DNA of 64,000 bases from Siminovitchia acidinfaciens (GCF_003605385.1 NZ_QYTV02000001.1:859338-923337), one strand, 5' to 3'. Shown: positions 44,085 to 53,621, numbered from the stretch's first letter. A program made the numbers and translations. The notes: a model not told the origin generated them from the sequence alone.

Positions 44085-44486
44085 TTATTTGCCTCTGTCG
44101 TCCAAAATGTCCTGGATGATTTGCAGGTGAAAGGCAGTCCATGCCTTTTCTTTAAAGTGACCCAGCACACTCCCGGTTAATGCAATGAGATATAGAAATG
44201 CAAATACGGCCCAAAGCATACTGCCATCCTTAAATAAGACCTTTTGGAGTTTACTTGAAAATAAAAATAAGAGCCAGGGAATAGCAGTCACAAAGATTGG
44301 AATTATACCCACGCCATTTTTCTCTTTAATCATGCGGGAGCGGGCCAACTTAAGTGTGTAGCTGTCAAGGGATTCGTAAAAGCTAATGATTTCTTCTGTT
44401 TCTCTGAGCTCTTTTATAGAGTTTATGTCCTTTTTTTCTCGTAACTGTAAATATAGTTTATGTCCGTCGCCTCGAAAAGAAAACAT
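44085..44486 (-). CDS. Hypothetical membrane protein
   Basis: Unrecognised 133-residue protein. Residues 1-60 are charged and helical (LREKKDINSIKELRETEEII); two membrane helices follow (GIIPIFVTAIPWLLFLFS and MLWAVFAFLYLIALTGSVLGHF), then a short amphipathic end. ATG behind GGGAGTGAG. It converges on the preceding small gene. No function can be assigned. Confidence 0.65.
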   Translation of the reverse strand: MFSFRGDGHKLYLQLREKKDINSIKELRETEEIISFYESLDSYTLKLARSRMIKEKNGVGIIPIFVTAIPWLLFLFSSKLQKVLFKDGSMLWAVFAFLYLIALTGSVLGHFKEKAWTAFHLQIIQDILDDRGK

Positions 44487-44666
44487 CTTCTCACTCCCAA
44501 CATCAATAACCCGGGCAGATTTAACTTCCTGTCATTTATTATAAGCGGAAGCAATGATGCGCAAACACTTCCTCGTCAAAGGATTTTGCGGCAGAGCTTT
44601 TCTGAACGAATAAACAAGTTTGCCCTTGGTTAAAATGGGGAGAAACAAAGCCGGGAGGGGACGAGC

Positions 44667-45197
44667 TTGAGGAAATACACTATTATTTTAATTTTTATTT
44701 TATTAATGGCAGGCTGTCAGAATCCACCGCCAAAGAAATTTGATGTTGATATGAAAAATCCGGACGGTGATTCTCTCGGAAAAATCACTTTTGAAGAACA
44801 GACCAAAGGCATTAAGCTCAAAGGCGAATTAAAAGGACTGCCTCCCGGGGAACATGCCATGCATATTCATGAAAAAGGATCCTGTGAGCCGCCTGACTTT
44901 GCTTCGGCCGGTGACCATTTTAATCCGGATAAAAAAGAGCATGGGCTATTGAATCAAAAAGGGCCGCATGCAGGTGACCTGCCGAATATCAGCGTAGATG
45001 AAGACGGGAAAGTGAAAATGGACGTGACAGCGAAGGATGTCACTTTCGAACAAAAGAAAAGCTCTCTTTATACGAAAGATGGAACGTCCCTTGTGATTCA
45101 TGAGCAAGCTGATGATGGAATGTCGCAGCCGGCGGGTGACTCTGGAAACAGGATTGCCTGTGGTGAAATTACAAAAAATAAAAAGCCGGCGAAGTAA
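44667..45197 (+). CDS. sodC: Cu/Zn superoxide dismutase, lipoprotein
   Basis: SodC-type superoxide dismutase, 176 aa, tethered outside the membrane. Signal peptide [12 protein letters not shown] ends in lipobox MAGC. Copper/zinc ligands are all visible: [30 protein letters not shown] and VIHEQADD; the channel Arg is in GNRIACG with the disulfide Cys. The ligand set is complete, in contrast to the B. subtilis homologue, which is reported to lack copper ligands. TTG start behind GGGAGGGG. The stop is followed at once by repeat R10. Confidence 0.9.
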   Translation: MRKYTIILIFILLMAGCQNPPPKKFDVDMKNPDGDSLGKITFEEQTKGIKLKGELKGLPPGEHAMHIHEKGSCEPPDFASAGDHFNPDKKEHGLLNQKGPHAGDLPNISVDEDGKVKMDVTAKDVTFEQKKSSLYTKDGTSLVIHEQADDGMSQPAGDSGNRIACGEITKNKKPAK

Positions 45198-45257
45198 GAA
45201 TAGCGCAAGCGCTCGTTTAGCGAAGTCTGCTAGTCGCTGAGCGTTGGAGCTAGACAG
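45198..45257 (-). repeat. Mosaic intergenic repeat, short inverted copy R10
   Basis: Begins on the base after the sodC stop with a degraded complement of the tail (ATAGCGCAAGCGCT), then CGAAGTCTGCTAGTCGCTGAG and the complement of the head (GCGTTGGAGCTAGACA). Confidence 0.75.
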
Positions 45258-45307
45258 GGAAATATTATCGACAGGTGTAGAATTTTATAATTTCCTGAAC
45301 CAGGACA

Positions 45308-45336
45308 AAAAGAGCGGCCTATATAGGTCCGCTCTT
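45308..45336 (-). terminator. Terminator of patB
   Basis: Minus strand: AAGAGCGG / CCGCTCTT stem with an inner CCTATATAGG, followed by TTT. Confidence 0.85.
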
Positions 45337-45340
45337 AATA

Positions 45341-46507
45341 TTAGTCAACAAGCGCTATCTTTAATCTTCTCACGCCTTCTATCACTGTCTCTTTTGGACA
45401 GGCAACGTTCATCCGGATAAAACCTTCCCCTCCCGGGCCATACGCGTTTCCAAAATTCAATGCCAGTCTTCCTTTTTCCAGGATTCGTTTTTTCAACTCA
45501 GCATCTGACAACCCTAGTTTGCGGCAGTCAATCCAAACCAAATAGGTTCCTTCCGGATCAATGACATCCAATAAAGGGATCTGTGAGCCGATTTCTTCCT
45601 TAACATAGTCGATGTTGGACCGGATGTATTTCAACGCTCCATCAAGCCAGTTGCCGCCATGTGTATAGGCTGCTTCCATTGCAACGGCACCAAACGTATT
45701 CAACATGGAGAATCCTTCACTTGCTTGAACAACTGCCATTTTAGTCCGTAAGTTCTTATTTGGCACAACCATGAATGAAGCTTGTACCCCTGCAAGGTTA
45801 AAAGTCTTAGTCGGCGCCATGAGTGTCAGTGTGAAGTCGGCAAATGACTCATCCAATGACGCGAGTGGAATATGTTTATAAGGAGCAGCGACAAGATCGG
45901 CGTGAATTTCATCCGATACAATCAATACATTGTACTTTTTGCAAAGCTTCGCCAATCTTGTCAACTCTTCCTTTTCCCAAACCCTTCCGGCCGGATTGTG
46001 CGGGTTGCTCAGCAAGAATATTTTCACTCCGTTGCTCAGCTTCTCTTCAAAATCTTCAAAGTCTATTTCATATCGGCCGTTTTTCAAGACAAGTGGTGAA
46101 TTGGCTACTTCTCTTGAATTTCTTTCAATCATATGGAAAAAAGGCGTATACACCGGTGATTGGACAAGGATTTTATCCCCCGGCTTTGTAAACGCTTGGA
46201 TTGCAGTATGTACGGATGGAATCACTCCAGGGCTGTATAACAGCCACTCAGACCTGATATCCCAATCGTGGCGCATTTTTGTCCAATTGCAAATTGCCGC
46301 GGCCAAACGGTCGGTTACAATCGTATATCCGAAAACTCCGTGATCCACTCTTTCTCTAAAAGCGTCGATAACCTCTTGAGGGGGGCGAAAATCCATGTCT
46401 GCAACCCACATGGGAAGGAGGTCGTCCCTGCCAAACACTTTTTTCATCCCATCCCATTTCATAGAACGGGTATCTTTTCGATCGATGTTTACATCAAAAT
46501 TAATCAA
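45341..46507 (-). CDS. patB: PatB/MalY-type cystathionine beta-lyase
   Basis: PLP-dependent C-S lyase, 388 aa, converting cystathionine to homocysteine; also called aminotransferase. Landmarks: WVADMDFRPP, SNPHNPAGRVW, SDEIHADLV and the PLP lysine in MAPTKTFNLAG. TTG 46507 gives the family start (MINFDVNIDRK) and lies about ten bases after AAGGAAAGG; the ATG at 46531 precedes that site. Alone on the minus strand with its own terminator. Confidence 0.9.
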   Translation of the reverse strand: MINFDVNIDRKDTRSMKWDGMKKVFGRDDLLPMWVADMDFRPPQEVIDAFRERVDHGVFGYTIVTDRLAAAICNWTKMRHDWDIRSEWLLYSPGVIPSVHTAIQAFTKPGDKILVQSPVYTPFFHMIERNSREVANSPLVLKNGRYEIDFEDFEEKLSNGVKIFLLSNPHNPAGRVWEKEELTRLAKLCKKYNVLIVSDEIHADLVAAPYKHIPLASLDESFADFTLTLMAPTKTFNLAGVQASFMVVPNKNLRTKMAVVQASEGFSMLNTFGAVAMEAAYTHGGNWLDGALKYIRSNIDYVKEEIGSQIPLLDVIDPEGTYLVWIDCRKLGLSDAELKKRILEKGRLALNFGNAYGPGGEGFIRMNVACPKETVIEGVRRLKIALVD

Positions 46508-46572
46508 TTGTCGCACGCCTTTCCTTCTCATTTTTAGCCATCATTATATGCTATTGATGAGAAGGGTGTCAG

Positions 46573-47397
46573 CTAATATGTCTCAACATTTAGAAAAGAG
46601 CGGATTTCTTGATAAACATCCTGGTATTGTTCCTCAGGTACGAGATGGCCGGTTTGTTTTAAGATTACGAGCTTTGCATGCGGCAAATCCTCGGAAAGCT
46701 TCTTTCCAATAGCGACAGGAACAATTTTGTCGTGTTCTCCCCAAACTAAGAGACACGGTGTTTGTATATTCTGTAAGGCTTCTTTAGGTAAGTCACCTTC
46801 GCGGTGTCTTAGTAAAAGGGCAAGTGCAGAAAAAATTCTTGGGTCCTCAAATTGGTTTGCATAACCTTGAATCATTGTTTCATCGATTATTGACTTGTCA
46901 TAAACAACACTGTTCAAATTCCCGATTACACCTGTTTTTCCCAAATAGTATTTGACAAAGGCCGGAAAAAAAGGAAGGTAGGAAGCTAAAATGTGGTGTC
47001 GTTTTGCTCGGGCATAATAGCTGGAGCTTGAAAGGAGAATTCCCTTAACAATTTTTTCCGGTGCCTGACTCATCATATTCAAAGCGATCTGTCCGCCCAT
47101 GGAGTGGCCGGCAACCGAAAATTTCTGGATATTGATTTTATCTAATAATTTTAAAACAGTTGCGGCAATGTTTTTATAGGAGTAATGGAATGTTTTGGAT
47201 TTATCGCTAAATCCGAATGGCGGCAAATCCACCGAGATGACATGAAAGTCTCTGCTTAAATAGGGGACCAGCATCCGGAAGCTGAATGAAGAGGATAAAA
47301 ATCCATGCAGGAGAACAATCGTATGTGCTGCGCGGAAATTTCCATATTCTTCATAGTAAATGTGAATGCCGTTGATGAATTCCTTTTTGCCCTCCAA
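46573..47397 (-). CDS. Alpha/beta hydrolase
   Basis: Soluble alpha/beta-fold hydrolase, 274 aa. Oxyanion motif LLHGFLSS, nucleophile elbow GHSMGG (Ser), acid in WGEHDKIVP, catalytic His in TGHLVPEE. No signal peptide after start correction: TTG 47397 lies seven bases after AGGAGGG, whereas the longer frame would run through an upstream hairpin. Substrate unknown (esterase or dehalogenase/epoxide-hydrolase-like). Confidence 0.85.
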   Translation of the reverse strand: MEGKKEFINGIHIYYEEYGNFRAAHTIVLLHGFLSSSFSFRMLVPYLSRDFHVISVDLPPFGFSDKSKTFHYSYKNIAATVLKLLDKINIQKFSVAGHSMGGQIALNMMSQAPEKIVKGILLSSSSYYARAKRHHILASYLPFFPAFVKYYLGKTGVIGNLNSVVYDKSIIDETMIQGYANQFEDPRIFSALALLLRHREGDLPKEALQNIQTPCLLVWGEHDKIVPVAIGKKLSEDLPHAKLVILKQTGHLVPEEQYQDVYQEIRSFLNVETY

Positions 47398-47430
47398 GAA
47401 ACTTCCCTCCTGATGCGAATCCCCCGATAA

Positions 47431-47460
47431 AAGAAAAATTCGTGGCTTAAAAAAGCCACG
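47431..47460 (-). terminator. Attenuator-like hairpin before the hydrolase gene
   Basis: Minus strand: CGTGGCTT / AAGCCACG perfect stem with four-base loop followed by AATTTTTCTTTT, about 34 bases before the hydrolase start. It could stop early transcription. Confidence 0.5.
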
Positions 47461-47678
47461 ACCATTCATAAAAAGGGGGAATATTGGAATGTCCTACAGT
47501 ATGATTATTACCTTTTTTATCTGTTTTAAACATCATTTCAAAGTTCTTTGCAAAGTTTAAGAAATTTTATTTTGGGAAAGAAGATGATACAATATGACTT
47601 TGATTTTTTACCATTTTTATGTTAGTATTTTCTATTGCGTTCATAGGAGAAAATTAAATTTAAATTAGGAGTGTTTTC

Positions 47679-48074
47679 ATGACTGCAAAATATAATCAAG
47701 GTGACGTATTTACTGGGAAGGTGACAGGAATCCAGCCATACGGAGCATTTGTCGCACTGGACGATGATACCCAGGGCTTGGTCCATATTTCGGAAATTAG
47801 ACATGGGTTTGTCAAAGACATCAACGAAGTACTTACTGTAGGAGACGAAGTGAAAGTTAAAGTACTTCAAATCAATGAAGAACAGGGAAAAATCAGCCTT
47901 TCCATCCGGGCATTGGAAGAAGAGCCGCCTGCAGAGGAAGCAAAGAAGCCCCGTGCACGCCGTCAAGGAAGCGTTAAGCTGGATGAGGTGGACCGTGAAG
48001 GGTTTAACACGTTAAAAGACAAGCTTCAAGAATGGATTGAAAAATCCGAGCGCGATGATTTGATTAAAAAATAA
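47679..48074 (+). CDS. yugI: YugI, S1-domain general stress protein 13
   Basis: S1 RNA-binding protein, 131 aa: S1 domain at residues 5-78 (GDVFTGKVTGIQPYGAFVAL, GLVHISEI, VGDEVKVKVLQIN), then a Pro/Ala/Arg/Lys-rich linker and a helical end. YugI (GSP13) associates with ribosomes and is induced by stress in B. subtilis. ATG behind TAGGAG. Terminator follows. Confidence 0.92.
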   Translation: MTAKYNQGDVFTGKVTGIQPYGAFVALDDDTQGLVHISEIRHGFVKDINEVLTVGDEVKVKVLQINEEQGKISLSIRALEEEPPAEEAKKPRARRQGSVKLDEVDREGFNTLKDKLQEWIEKSERDDLIKK

Positions 48075-48086
48075 TATGTTTCAAGC

Positions 48087-48121
48087 GAAGCTGACTTCCA
48101 ATTATGGATTCAGCTTTTTTT
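48087..48121 (+). terminator. Terminator after yugI
   Basis: AAGCTGA / TTCAGCTT stem with inner TCC/GGA pairing, then seven or more T. Confidence 0.82.
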
Positions 48122-48180
48122 GTGGTTTCTTACAATAAAATTTAATGCCCGTAGGTAACTTGCTAATCGGATTATACTAC

Positions 48181-48557
48181 GTCCGGCTCGAGCAGCGCCT
48201 ATTGTTCGGCTGCAACGCACAGGATGTGCTAGTGAAGCAAAGCGACAGGACGTCGCTGCCCTGAGCCTGCCGAGTGCCACCACCTTAAGGTTATAAGCCA
48301 ATTTCCTTGGCGGCTGAAGTACTGCCTCCTCGGGATCGTTTTATTTGCCCGCTAACCAAGGTGTTTCCGCATTCGGCTATCTAGCTATAGTCGGCAGGGA
48401 CACGAGGTCGCTTCTGTCAAGTAAGTGATATCAAAGAGCGACTTCACTGGCTTGACCTCCGACGGATAGGATATCCTAGTGACGCTGGCAGCACAGGATG
48501 TCTCGACTTTGGGCGGCCAGAACTTGTTGCCTCTAAGCTGACGGCTTCCGCTTTTCT
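48181..48557 (+). repeat. Mosaic intergenic repeat, copy R11
   Basis: Long rearranged copy between yugI and rocA. It holds three clean loop hairpins: GCAC-aggat-GTGC (48217-48229), AGCGAC-aggac-GTCGCT (48241-48257) and GGAT-aggat-ATCC (48464-48476), plus a broken fourth at about 48491. Tail (CTTCCGCTTTTCTGA) ends at 48557. The 200 bases between it and the rocA promoter have no gene. Confidence 0.85.
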
Positions 48558-48766
48558 GAACAGTCTCTACCTGGATGAACATGCGCTTAAATTTTTGTTT
48601 TGATTTAAATATGTATGAATAGCTTTTTTCACAATGCCGCATCCAGGAAAGAAACATATGTTTGTGCACAAAAATCAAATTTGATTAAATTTTTTAAATT
48701 CATAATCGAAATAACTTGAAAAATACCGTTTAATTCTTCATTCTTATATATGTAAGAGTCTTACTT

Positions 48767-48795
48767 TTGACCTGCGTTTATAACTCAATTATTAA
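48767..48795 (+). promoter_or_regulatory. sigma-A promoter of the roc genes
   Basis: TTGACC (48767-48772), 17-base spacer, TATTAA (48790-48795), 38 bp before the rocA start. No TGGCAC-N5-TTGC element is present. Confidence 0.6.
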
Positions 48796-48833
48796 GGCAA
48801 CCTAATAAAGTGATTATAGAGGGAGGAAACAAG

Positions 48834-50378
48834 ATGATTCCTTACAGACATGAACCATTCACGGACTTTTCAAAGGAGGGAAATAAAGAAGCGTTCGAGG
48901 CGGGGCTAGATCTCGTGGAAGGGTATCTGGGAAAGGATTATCCACTTGTGATCGGGGAAGAGCGGATTACTACTCATGAAAAAATCGTCTCCATTAACCC
49001 GGCAAGCAAAGAAGAGGTCATTGGGCGTGTTTCAAAAGCTGATAAAGATCTGGTTCAAAAAGCTATGGACAGTGCGTTGTCTGCCTTTGAAACATGGAAA
49101 AAGGTAAAACCTGAAATTCGTGCGGACGTTCTTTTTAAAGCCGCCGCCATCATAAGGCGGAGAAAGCATGAGTTTTCTGCTTTGCTTGTCAAGGAAGCAG
49201 GGAAGCCGTGGAATGAGGCTGATGCCGATACAGCTGAGGGCATCGACTTCTTGGAGTATTATGGAAGGCAGATGCTGGAACTGAAAGATGGGAAGAAAGT
49301 CGAGAGCCGTCCGGGGGAGTATAACCGCTATGATTATATTCCGCTGGGGGTAGGGGTTGTCATTTCTCCATGGAATTTCGCCTTTGCCATCATGGCCGGC
49401 ACAACTGTTGCGGCAATTGTTTCCGGAAACACAGTCTTATTGAAGCCTGCATCAACCACACCTGTAATTGCAGCTAAATTCGTTGAGGTGATGGAAGAGG
49501 CAGGACTTCCGAAAGGTGTTTTAAATTATATACCGGGAAGTGGAGCAGAGGTAGGCGATTACCTTGTTGATCATCCAAAAACCCGTTTTGTCAGTTTTAC
49601 AGGATCAAGAGAAGTCGGAATCCGTATTTACAAAAGGGCGGCGATCGTTAACGAAGGCCAAATGTGGTTGAAGCGTGTGATTGCTGAAATGGGCGGAAAG
49701 GATACGATAGTCGTCGACAGTAAGGCAGACCTTGAGCTGGCGGCCCAATCGATTGTCTATTCGGCTTTTGGGTTTTCAGGTCAAAAATGTTCTGCATGCT
49801 CCCGTGCGGTTATTGTAGCTGATGTATATGATCGGGTGCTTGAGCGGGCGGTGGAACTTACCAGGGAACTGAAGGTCGGGGATCCCGCTGATCAGGGGAA
49901 CTTCATGGGGCCTGTAAACGACCAAAGTGCTTTTGATAAAATAATGGGCTACATAGAAATAGGCAAAAAAGAGGGCCAATTGATGATTGGTGGAGAAGGG
50001 GACGATTCAAAAGGTTATTTTATCCAGTCGACTATTATTGCGGGAGTTGATCCGAAAGCCCGCATCATGCAAGAAGAAATATTCGGTCCTGTTGTCGCTT
50101 TTGCAAAAGCGCACGACTTCAATCATGCTATTGAGATTGCCAACAATACAGAATATGGATTGACCGGGGCTGTCATTACGAATAACCGGATGCATATGGA
50201 GCAGGCTCGTGAAGACTTTCATGTAGGAAACTTATACTTTAACCGGGGCTGTACAGGAGCGATTGTAGGTTATCAGCCGTTTGGCGGCTTTAATATGTCG
50301 GGCACTGACTCCAAAGCGGGAGGACCGGATTACCTGCTCCTTCATATGCAGGCCAAAACGACATCGGAAATGTTGTAG
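48834..50378 (+). CDS. rocA: 1-Pyrroline-5-carboxylate dehydrogenase
   Basis: Aldehyde dehydrogenase family P5C dehydrogenase, 514 aa, oxidising glutamate semialdehyde to glutamate with NAD+. Landmarks: [22 protein letters not shown], the Glu in IAEMGGKD and the catalytic Cys in [16 protein letters not shown] 48834 behind GGGAGG. Followed by rocD and rocG; together they carry out the lower part of arginine/ornithine degradation. Confidence 0.95.
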   Translation: MIPYRHEPFTDFSKEGNKEAFEAGLDLVEGYLGKDYPLVIGEERITTHEKIVSINPASKEEVIGRVSKADKDLVQKAMDSALSAFETWKKVKPEIRADVLFKAAAIIRRRKHEFSALLVKEAGKPWNEADADTAEGIDFLEYYGRQMLELKDGKKVESRPGEYNRYDYIPLGVGVVISPWNFAFAIMAGTTVAAIVSGNTVLLKPASTTPVIAAKFVEVMEEAGLPKGVLNYIPGSGAEVGDYLVDHPKTRFVSFTGSREVGIRIYKRAAIVNEGQMWLKRVIAEMGGKDTIVVDSKADLELAAQSIVYSAFGFSGQKCSACSRAVIVADVYDRVLERAVELTRELKVGDPADQGNFMGPVNDQSAFDKIMGYIEIGKKEGQLMIGGEGDDSKGYFIQSTIIAGVDPKARIMQEEIFGPVVAFAKAHDFNHAIEIANNTEYGLTGAVITNNRMHMEQAREDFHVGNLYFNRGCTGAIVGYQPFGGFNMSGTDSKAGGPDYLLLHMQAKTTSEML

Positions 50379-50452
50379 GAAAGTTGCATTTGTTCCATCC
50401 CTCTGTTTCAATAGACAGGCTTTCATCATTTTATTAATAGGGGTTGAGGTCA

Positions 50453-51643
50453 ATGTCGAAGACAGATCAAATCATTGAGCAGACCGAAAAATATGGAGCG
50501 CGAAATTATCATCCGCTGCCCATCGTCATCTCTGAAGCTGAAGGCGTGTGGGTCCACGATCCTGAAGGGAATCGTTATATGGATATGCTGAGCGCCTATT
50601 CGGCGGTCAACCAAGGCCATCGTCATCCGAAAATCATCAGGGCATTGAAAGACCAGGCAGAGAGGGTCACATTGACATCAAGGGCATTCCATAATGACCA
50701 ATTGGGACCATGGTATGAAAAAATTACCCGATTGACAAATAAAGAAATGGCTCTGCCAATGAATACCGGTGCAGAGGCAGTTGAAACGGCTTTTAAAACT
50801 GCCCGCAGATGGGCCTACGATGTTAAGGGGATACCGGACAATCAAGCAGAAATCATTGCATGTGAGGGCAACTTCCACGGGCGGACAATGACAGCCGTTT
50901 CGCTTTCTTCAGAAAAAGAATACCAACATGGATTTGGACCGCTTCTGCCGGGAATCAAACTGATACCCTACGGAGATTTGGAGGCCTTGAAAAACGCCAT
51001 TACGCCAAATACCGCTGCATTTTTGATAGAGCCCATCCAAGGTGAGGCAGGGGTGGTGATACCTCCGGAGGGCTTTTTAAAAGCCGCTTACGATGTCTGT
51101 AAGGAAAACAATGTATTGTTCATAGCAGATGAGATACAAGCAGGGCTTGGAAGATCAGGGAAAATGTTTGCCTCCGACTGGGAGGAAATTGAACCTGATA
51201 TGTATGTATTGGGGAAGGCGCTCGGAGGAGGAGTATTCCCGATTTCATGCGTTTGCGCCAATGAAAATGTACTTGGTGTATTCAACCCTGGCTCACACGG
51301 GTCGACGTTTGGAGGTAATCCGTTGGCGTGTGCAGTTTCAATTGCTGCTCTGGAAGTGATTGAAAATGAAAATCTTTCAGACCATTCACTTGAACTTGGT
51401 GACTATTTTGTGTCAAAATTAAGAGAGATTGATAATCCAATAATTAAAGAAGTGAGAGGGAGAGGGTTGTTCATCGGAGTAGAATTACATGAAGCAGCCC
51501 GCAAATATTGCGAGGCGTTGAAAAACGAAGGTCTGCTTTGTAAAGAAACTCATGAAAATGTCATTAGATTCGCACCGCCCCTGGTCATTACCCGGGAAGA
51601 AGTCGATTGGGCGCTTGAACGTATTAAAAAAGTTCTATCCTAA
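50453..51643 (+). CDS. rocD: Ornithine aminotransferase
   Basis: Class III PLP aminotransferase, 396 aa, ornithine plus 2-oxoglutarate to glutamate semialdehyde plus glutamate. Landmarks: [50 protein letters not shown] and the PLP lysine in [12 protein letters not shown] 50453 preferred to the TTG at 50444. It lies 74 bp after rocA. Confidence 0.95.
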   Translation: MSKTDQIIEQTEKYGARNYHPLPIVISEAEGVWVHDPEGNRYMDMLSAYSAVNQGHRHPKIIRALKDQAERVTLTSRAFHNDQLGPWYEKITRLTNKEMALPMNTGAEAVETAFKTARRWAYDVKGIPDNQAEIIACEGNFHGRTMTAVSLSSEKEYQHGFGPLLPGIKLIPYGDLEALKNAITPNTAAFLIEPIQGEAGVVIPPEGFLKAAYDVCKENNVLFIADEIQAGLGRSGKMFASDWEEIEPDMYVLGKALGGGVFPISCVCANENVLGVFNPGSHGSTFGGNPLACAVSIAALEVIENENLSDHSLELGDYFVSKLREIDNPIIKEVRGRGLFIGVELHEAARKYCEALKNEGLLCKETHENVIRFAPPLVITREEVDWALERIKKVLS

Positions 51644-51689
51644 TGTTATAATGATAGTCGATTACTAAACAAAGAGGCGAGAAAAAGAG

Positions 51690-52934
51690 ATGGCAGAAAA
51701 TCTTAATTTACTTACATCAACACAACATGTTATTAAAGATAGCCTTAACAAGCTTGGGTTTGGCGAGGAAATGTATGAATTATTAAAAGAGCCGATTCGT
51801 ATGCTGACCGTCAGAATCCCCGTAAAGATGGATGATGGATCGGTCAAGGTTTTTACCGGCTTTCGTGCTCAGCACAATGATTCAGTAGGCCCCACAAAAG
51901 GAGGAGTTCGCTATCATCCGGAAGTGACGGAGGAAGAAGTGAAAGCGATGTCCCTGTGGATGACGATAAAATGCGGCATTGTGAATCTTCCATATGGCGG
52001 CGGAAAAGGCGGAATCATCTGTGACCCTCGTACTATGTCAATGGGAGAAATCGAACGCCTCAGCCGTGAATATGTTCGTGCAATCAGCCAGATTGTGGGT
52101 CCGACAAAGGACATTCCGGCACCGGATGTATTAACGAACTCCCAGATCATGGCTTGGATGATGGATGAGTACAGCCGTCTCCGTGAAAATGACTCCCCAG
52201 GCTTTATTACAGGAAAACCGATTGTCCTAGGCGGATCGCAAGGAAGGGAAAAAGCAACCGCCCAAGGCGTGACAATCTGTATTGAAGAGGCGGCAAAGAA
52301 GCGAGGCCTTGACTTGAAGGATGCAAGAATCGTCATTCAAGGTTTTGGTAATGCAGGAAGCTTCCTGTCTAAATTCCTCTACGATGCAGGCGCAAAAATT
52401 GTCGGTATCTCTGATGCTTACGGTGCATTGCATGATCCTGACGGACTGGATATCGACTACCTATTGGATCGAAGAGATAGCTTTGGTACTGTGACCACAT
52501 TGTTTGAAAATACAATATCGAATAAGGAATTATTCGAACTTGATTGTGATATTATCGTTCCGGCAGCAGTAGCCAACCAAATCACTGGTGAAAATGCTCC
52601 GAATATCAAAGCGTCCATCGTTGTTGAAGCAGCCAATGGCCCAACTACAGAAGAAGCAACGAAGATTTTGACTGAGCGTGGAATCCTCCTTGTTCCGGAT
52701 GTGCTTGCAAGTGCCGGCGGAGTAACAGTCTCTTATTTCGAATGGGTGCAGAACAACCAGGGCTACTATTGGACAGAAGATGAAGTAAACGAAAGATTAC
52801 AGGAAAAATTGGTTGAAGCATTTAATAATGTTTACAACCTTTCCCAAAGCCGCAGAGTCAATATGCGCCTTGCTGCATATATGCTCGGACTTCGCAATGT
52901 CGCTGAAGCGTCCCGCTTCAGGGGCTGGGTGTAA
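51690..52934 (+). CDS. rocG: Catabolic NAD-glutamate dehydrogenase
   Basis: Glutamate dehydrogenase, 414 aa, glutamate to 2-oxoglutarate and ammonia. Substrate-binding residues: GPTKGGVRYHPEV, the catalytic Lys in LPYGGGKGGI; NAD domain QGFGNAGSF. Sits 46 bp behind rocD, so ornithine carbon can enter the citrate cycle from one locus. In B. subtilis rocG is apart from rocABC/rocDEF; here the three are together. A strong terminator follows. Confidence 0.95.
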   Translation: MAENLNLLTSTQHVIKDSLNKLGFGEEMYELLKEPIRMLTVRIPVKMDDGSVKVFTGFRAQHNDSVGPTKGGVRYHPEVTEEEVKAMSLWMTIKCGIVNLPYGGGKGGIICDPRTMSMGEIERLSREYVRAISQIVGPTKDIPAPDVLTNSQIMAWMMDEYSRLRENDSPGFITGKPIVLGGSQGREKATAQGVTICIEEAAKKRGLDLKDARIVIQGFGNAGSFLSKFLYDAGAKIVGISDAYGALHDPDGLDIDYLLDRRDSFGTVTTLFENTISNKELFELDCDIIVPAAVANQITGENAPNIKASIVVEAANGPTTEEATKILTERGILLVPDVLASAGGVTVSYFEWVQNNQGYYWTEDEVNERLQEKLVEAFNNVYNLSQSRRVNMRLAAYMLGLRNVAEASRFRGWV

Positions 52935-52956
52935 TATAAATATAAAAAATGATTTT

Positions 52957-52989
52957 AACTGCCGCTGCTTTTGCAGCGGCAGTTTTTTT
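52957..52989 (+). terminator. Terminator after rocG
   Basis: AACTGCCGCTG / CAGCGGCAGTT stem then TTTTTT. Confidence 0.9.
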
Positions 52990-53046
52990 GTATATATAAC
53001 TCTTTCCTAGGAACAATAATATAAAACACACCTGGGAGTGAAAATA

Positions 53047-53451
53047 ATGATTCAAATTGAGTCTGCTATTGAGGGAAGGCGTTTTAATTTACATAAATTG
53101 GAGCAACTACTTAAACCACGAGGCTATACGATTGGGGGAAACTGGGATTATGATCGTGGGTTCTTTGACTATAAAATGGCCAATGATGAAGGGTATCAAT
53201 TTTTGCGCGTGCCTTTTTCAGCTGTCGACGGTCAGTTGGATAAAAGAGGGGCTGTTGTTGAACTGGGTACGCCGTTCGTGCTTAACCATGTGTATCAAGC
53301 AGGACTTGATGACGGGCCTGATCCTGGAAACATGACTGCTTCTTTCAATCAGTTTGCAGAACCGGAAGATCCGGATGGTTCGGTGGATGACAAATACGTT
53401 GCAAAAGGGAGAGAGCTTGTCAGAGAACTGGAAACAGCGCTATCTATATAA
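53047..53451 (+). CDS. yugN: YugN-like family protein
   Basis: Conserved cytoplasmic protein, 134 aa, YugN-like family, function unknown. Conserved pieces: KLEQLLKPRGYTIGGNWDYD, YQFLRVPFSAVDG, GTPFVLNHVYQAGLDDGPD. ATG 53047 lies eight bases after GGGAG; a GTG three codons upstream overlaps that site. Family members occur near potassium channel genes in B. subtilis (yugO), but none is here. Confidence 0.85.
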   Translation: MIQIESAIEGRRFNLHKLEQLLKPRGYTIGGNWDYDRGFFDYKMANDEGYQFLRVPFSAVDGQLDKRGAVVELGTPFVLNHVYQAGLDDGPDPGNMTASFNQFAEPEDPDGSVDDKYVAKGRELVRELETALSI

Positions 53452-53463
53452 GAGGTCTATTAT

Positions 53464-53538
53464 GGGGAGGAGTGCTCCCCAACCAGTATTCCTAAAAAGA
53501 TGCATAAAAAAGAGAACGAGGTACATACCCTACCTCGT
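53464..53538 (+). other. Two hairpins after yugN
   Basis: GGGGAG / CTCCCC (53464-53480) and ACGAGGTA / TACCTCGT (53516-53538). Neither has a T-run, so they may be RNA stabilisers or protein sites rather than terminators. Confidence 0.4.
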
Positions 53539-53621
53539 CTAAGCCATATTACATTCAAGAATGTGGGAGTGATTAATGAAAGGGTGGCCACGAAAAGCAC
53601 ACCCTATAAATACATACAGAT

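Noticed and set aside
48690-48765. ArgR/AhrC boxes before rocA (AAATTCATAAT and similar)
   Set aside because: Only half-site-like matches in AT-rich DNA; not separable from chance.
53472-53541. Short frame after yugN overlapping the two hairpins
   Set aside because: About 26 codons, no ribosome site, and it covers inverted repeats.
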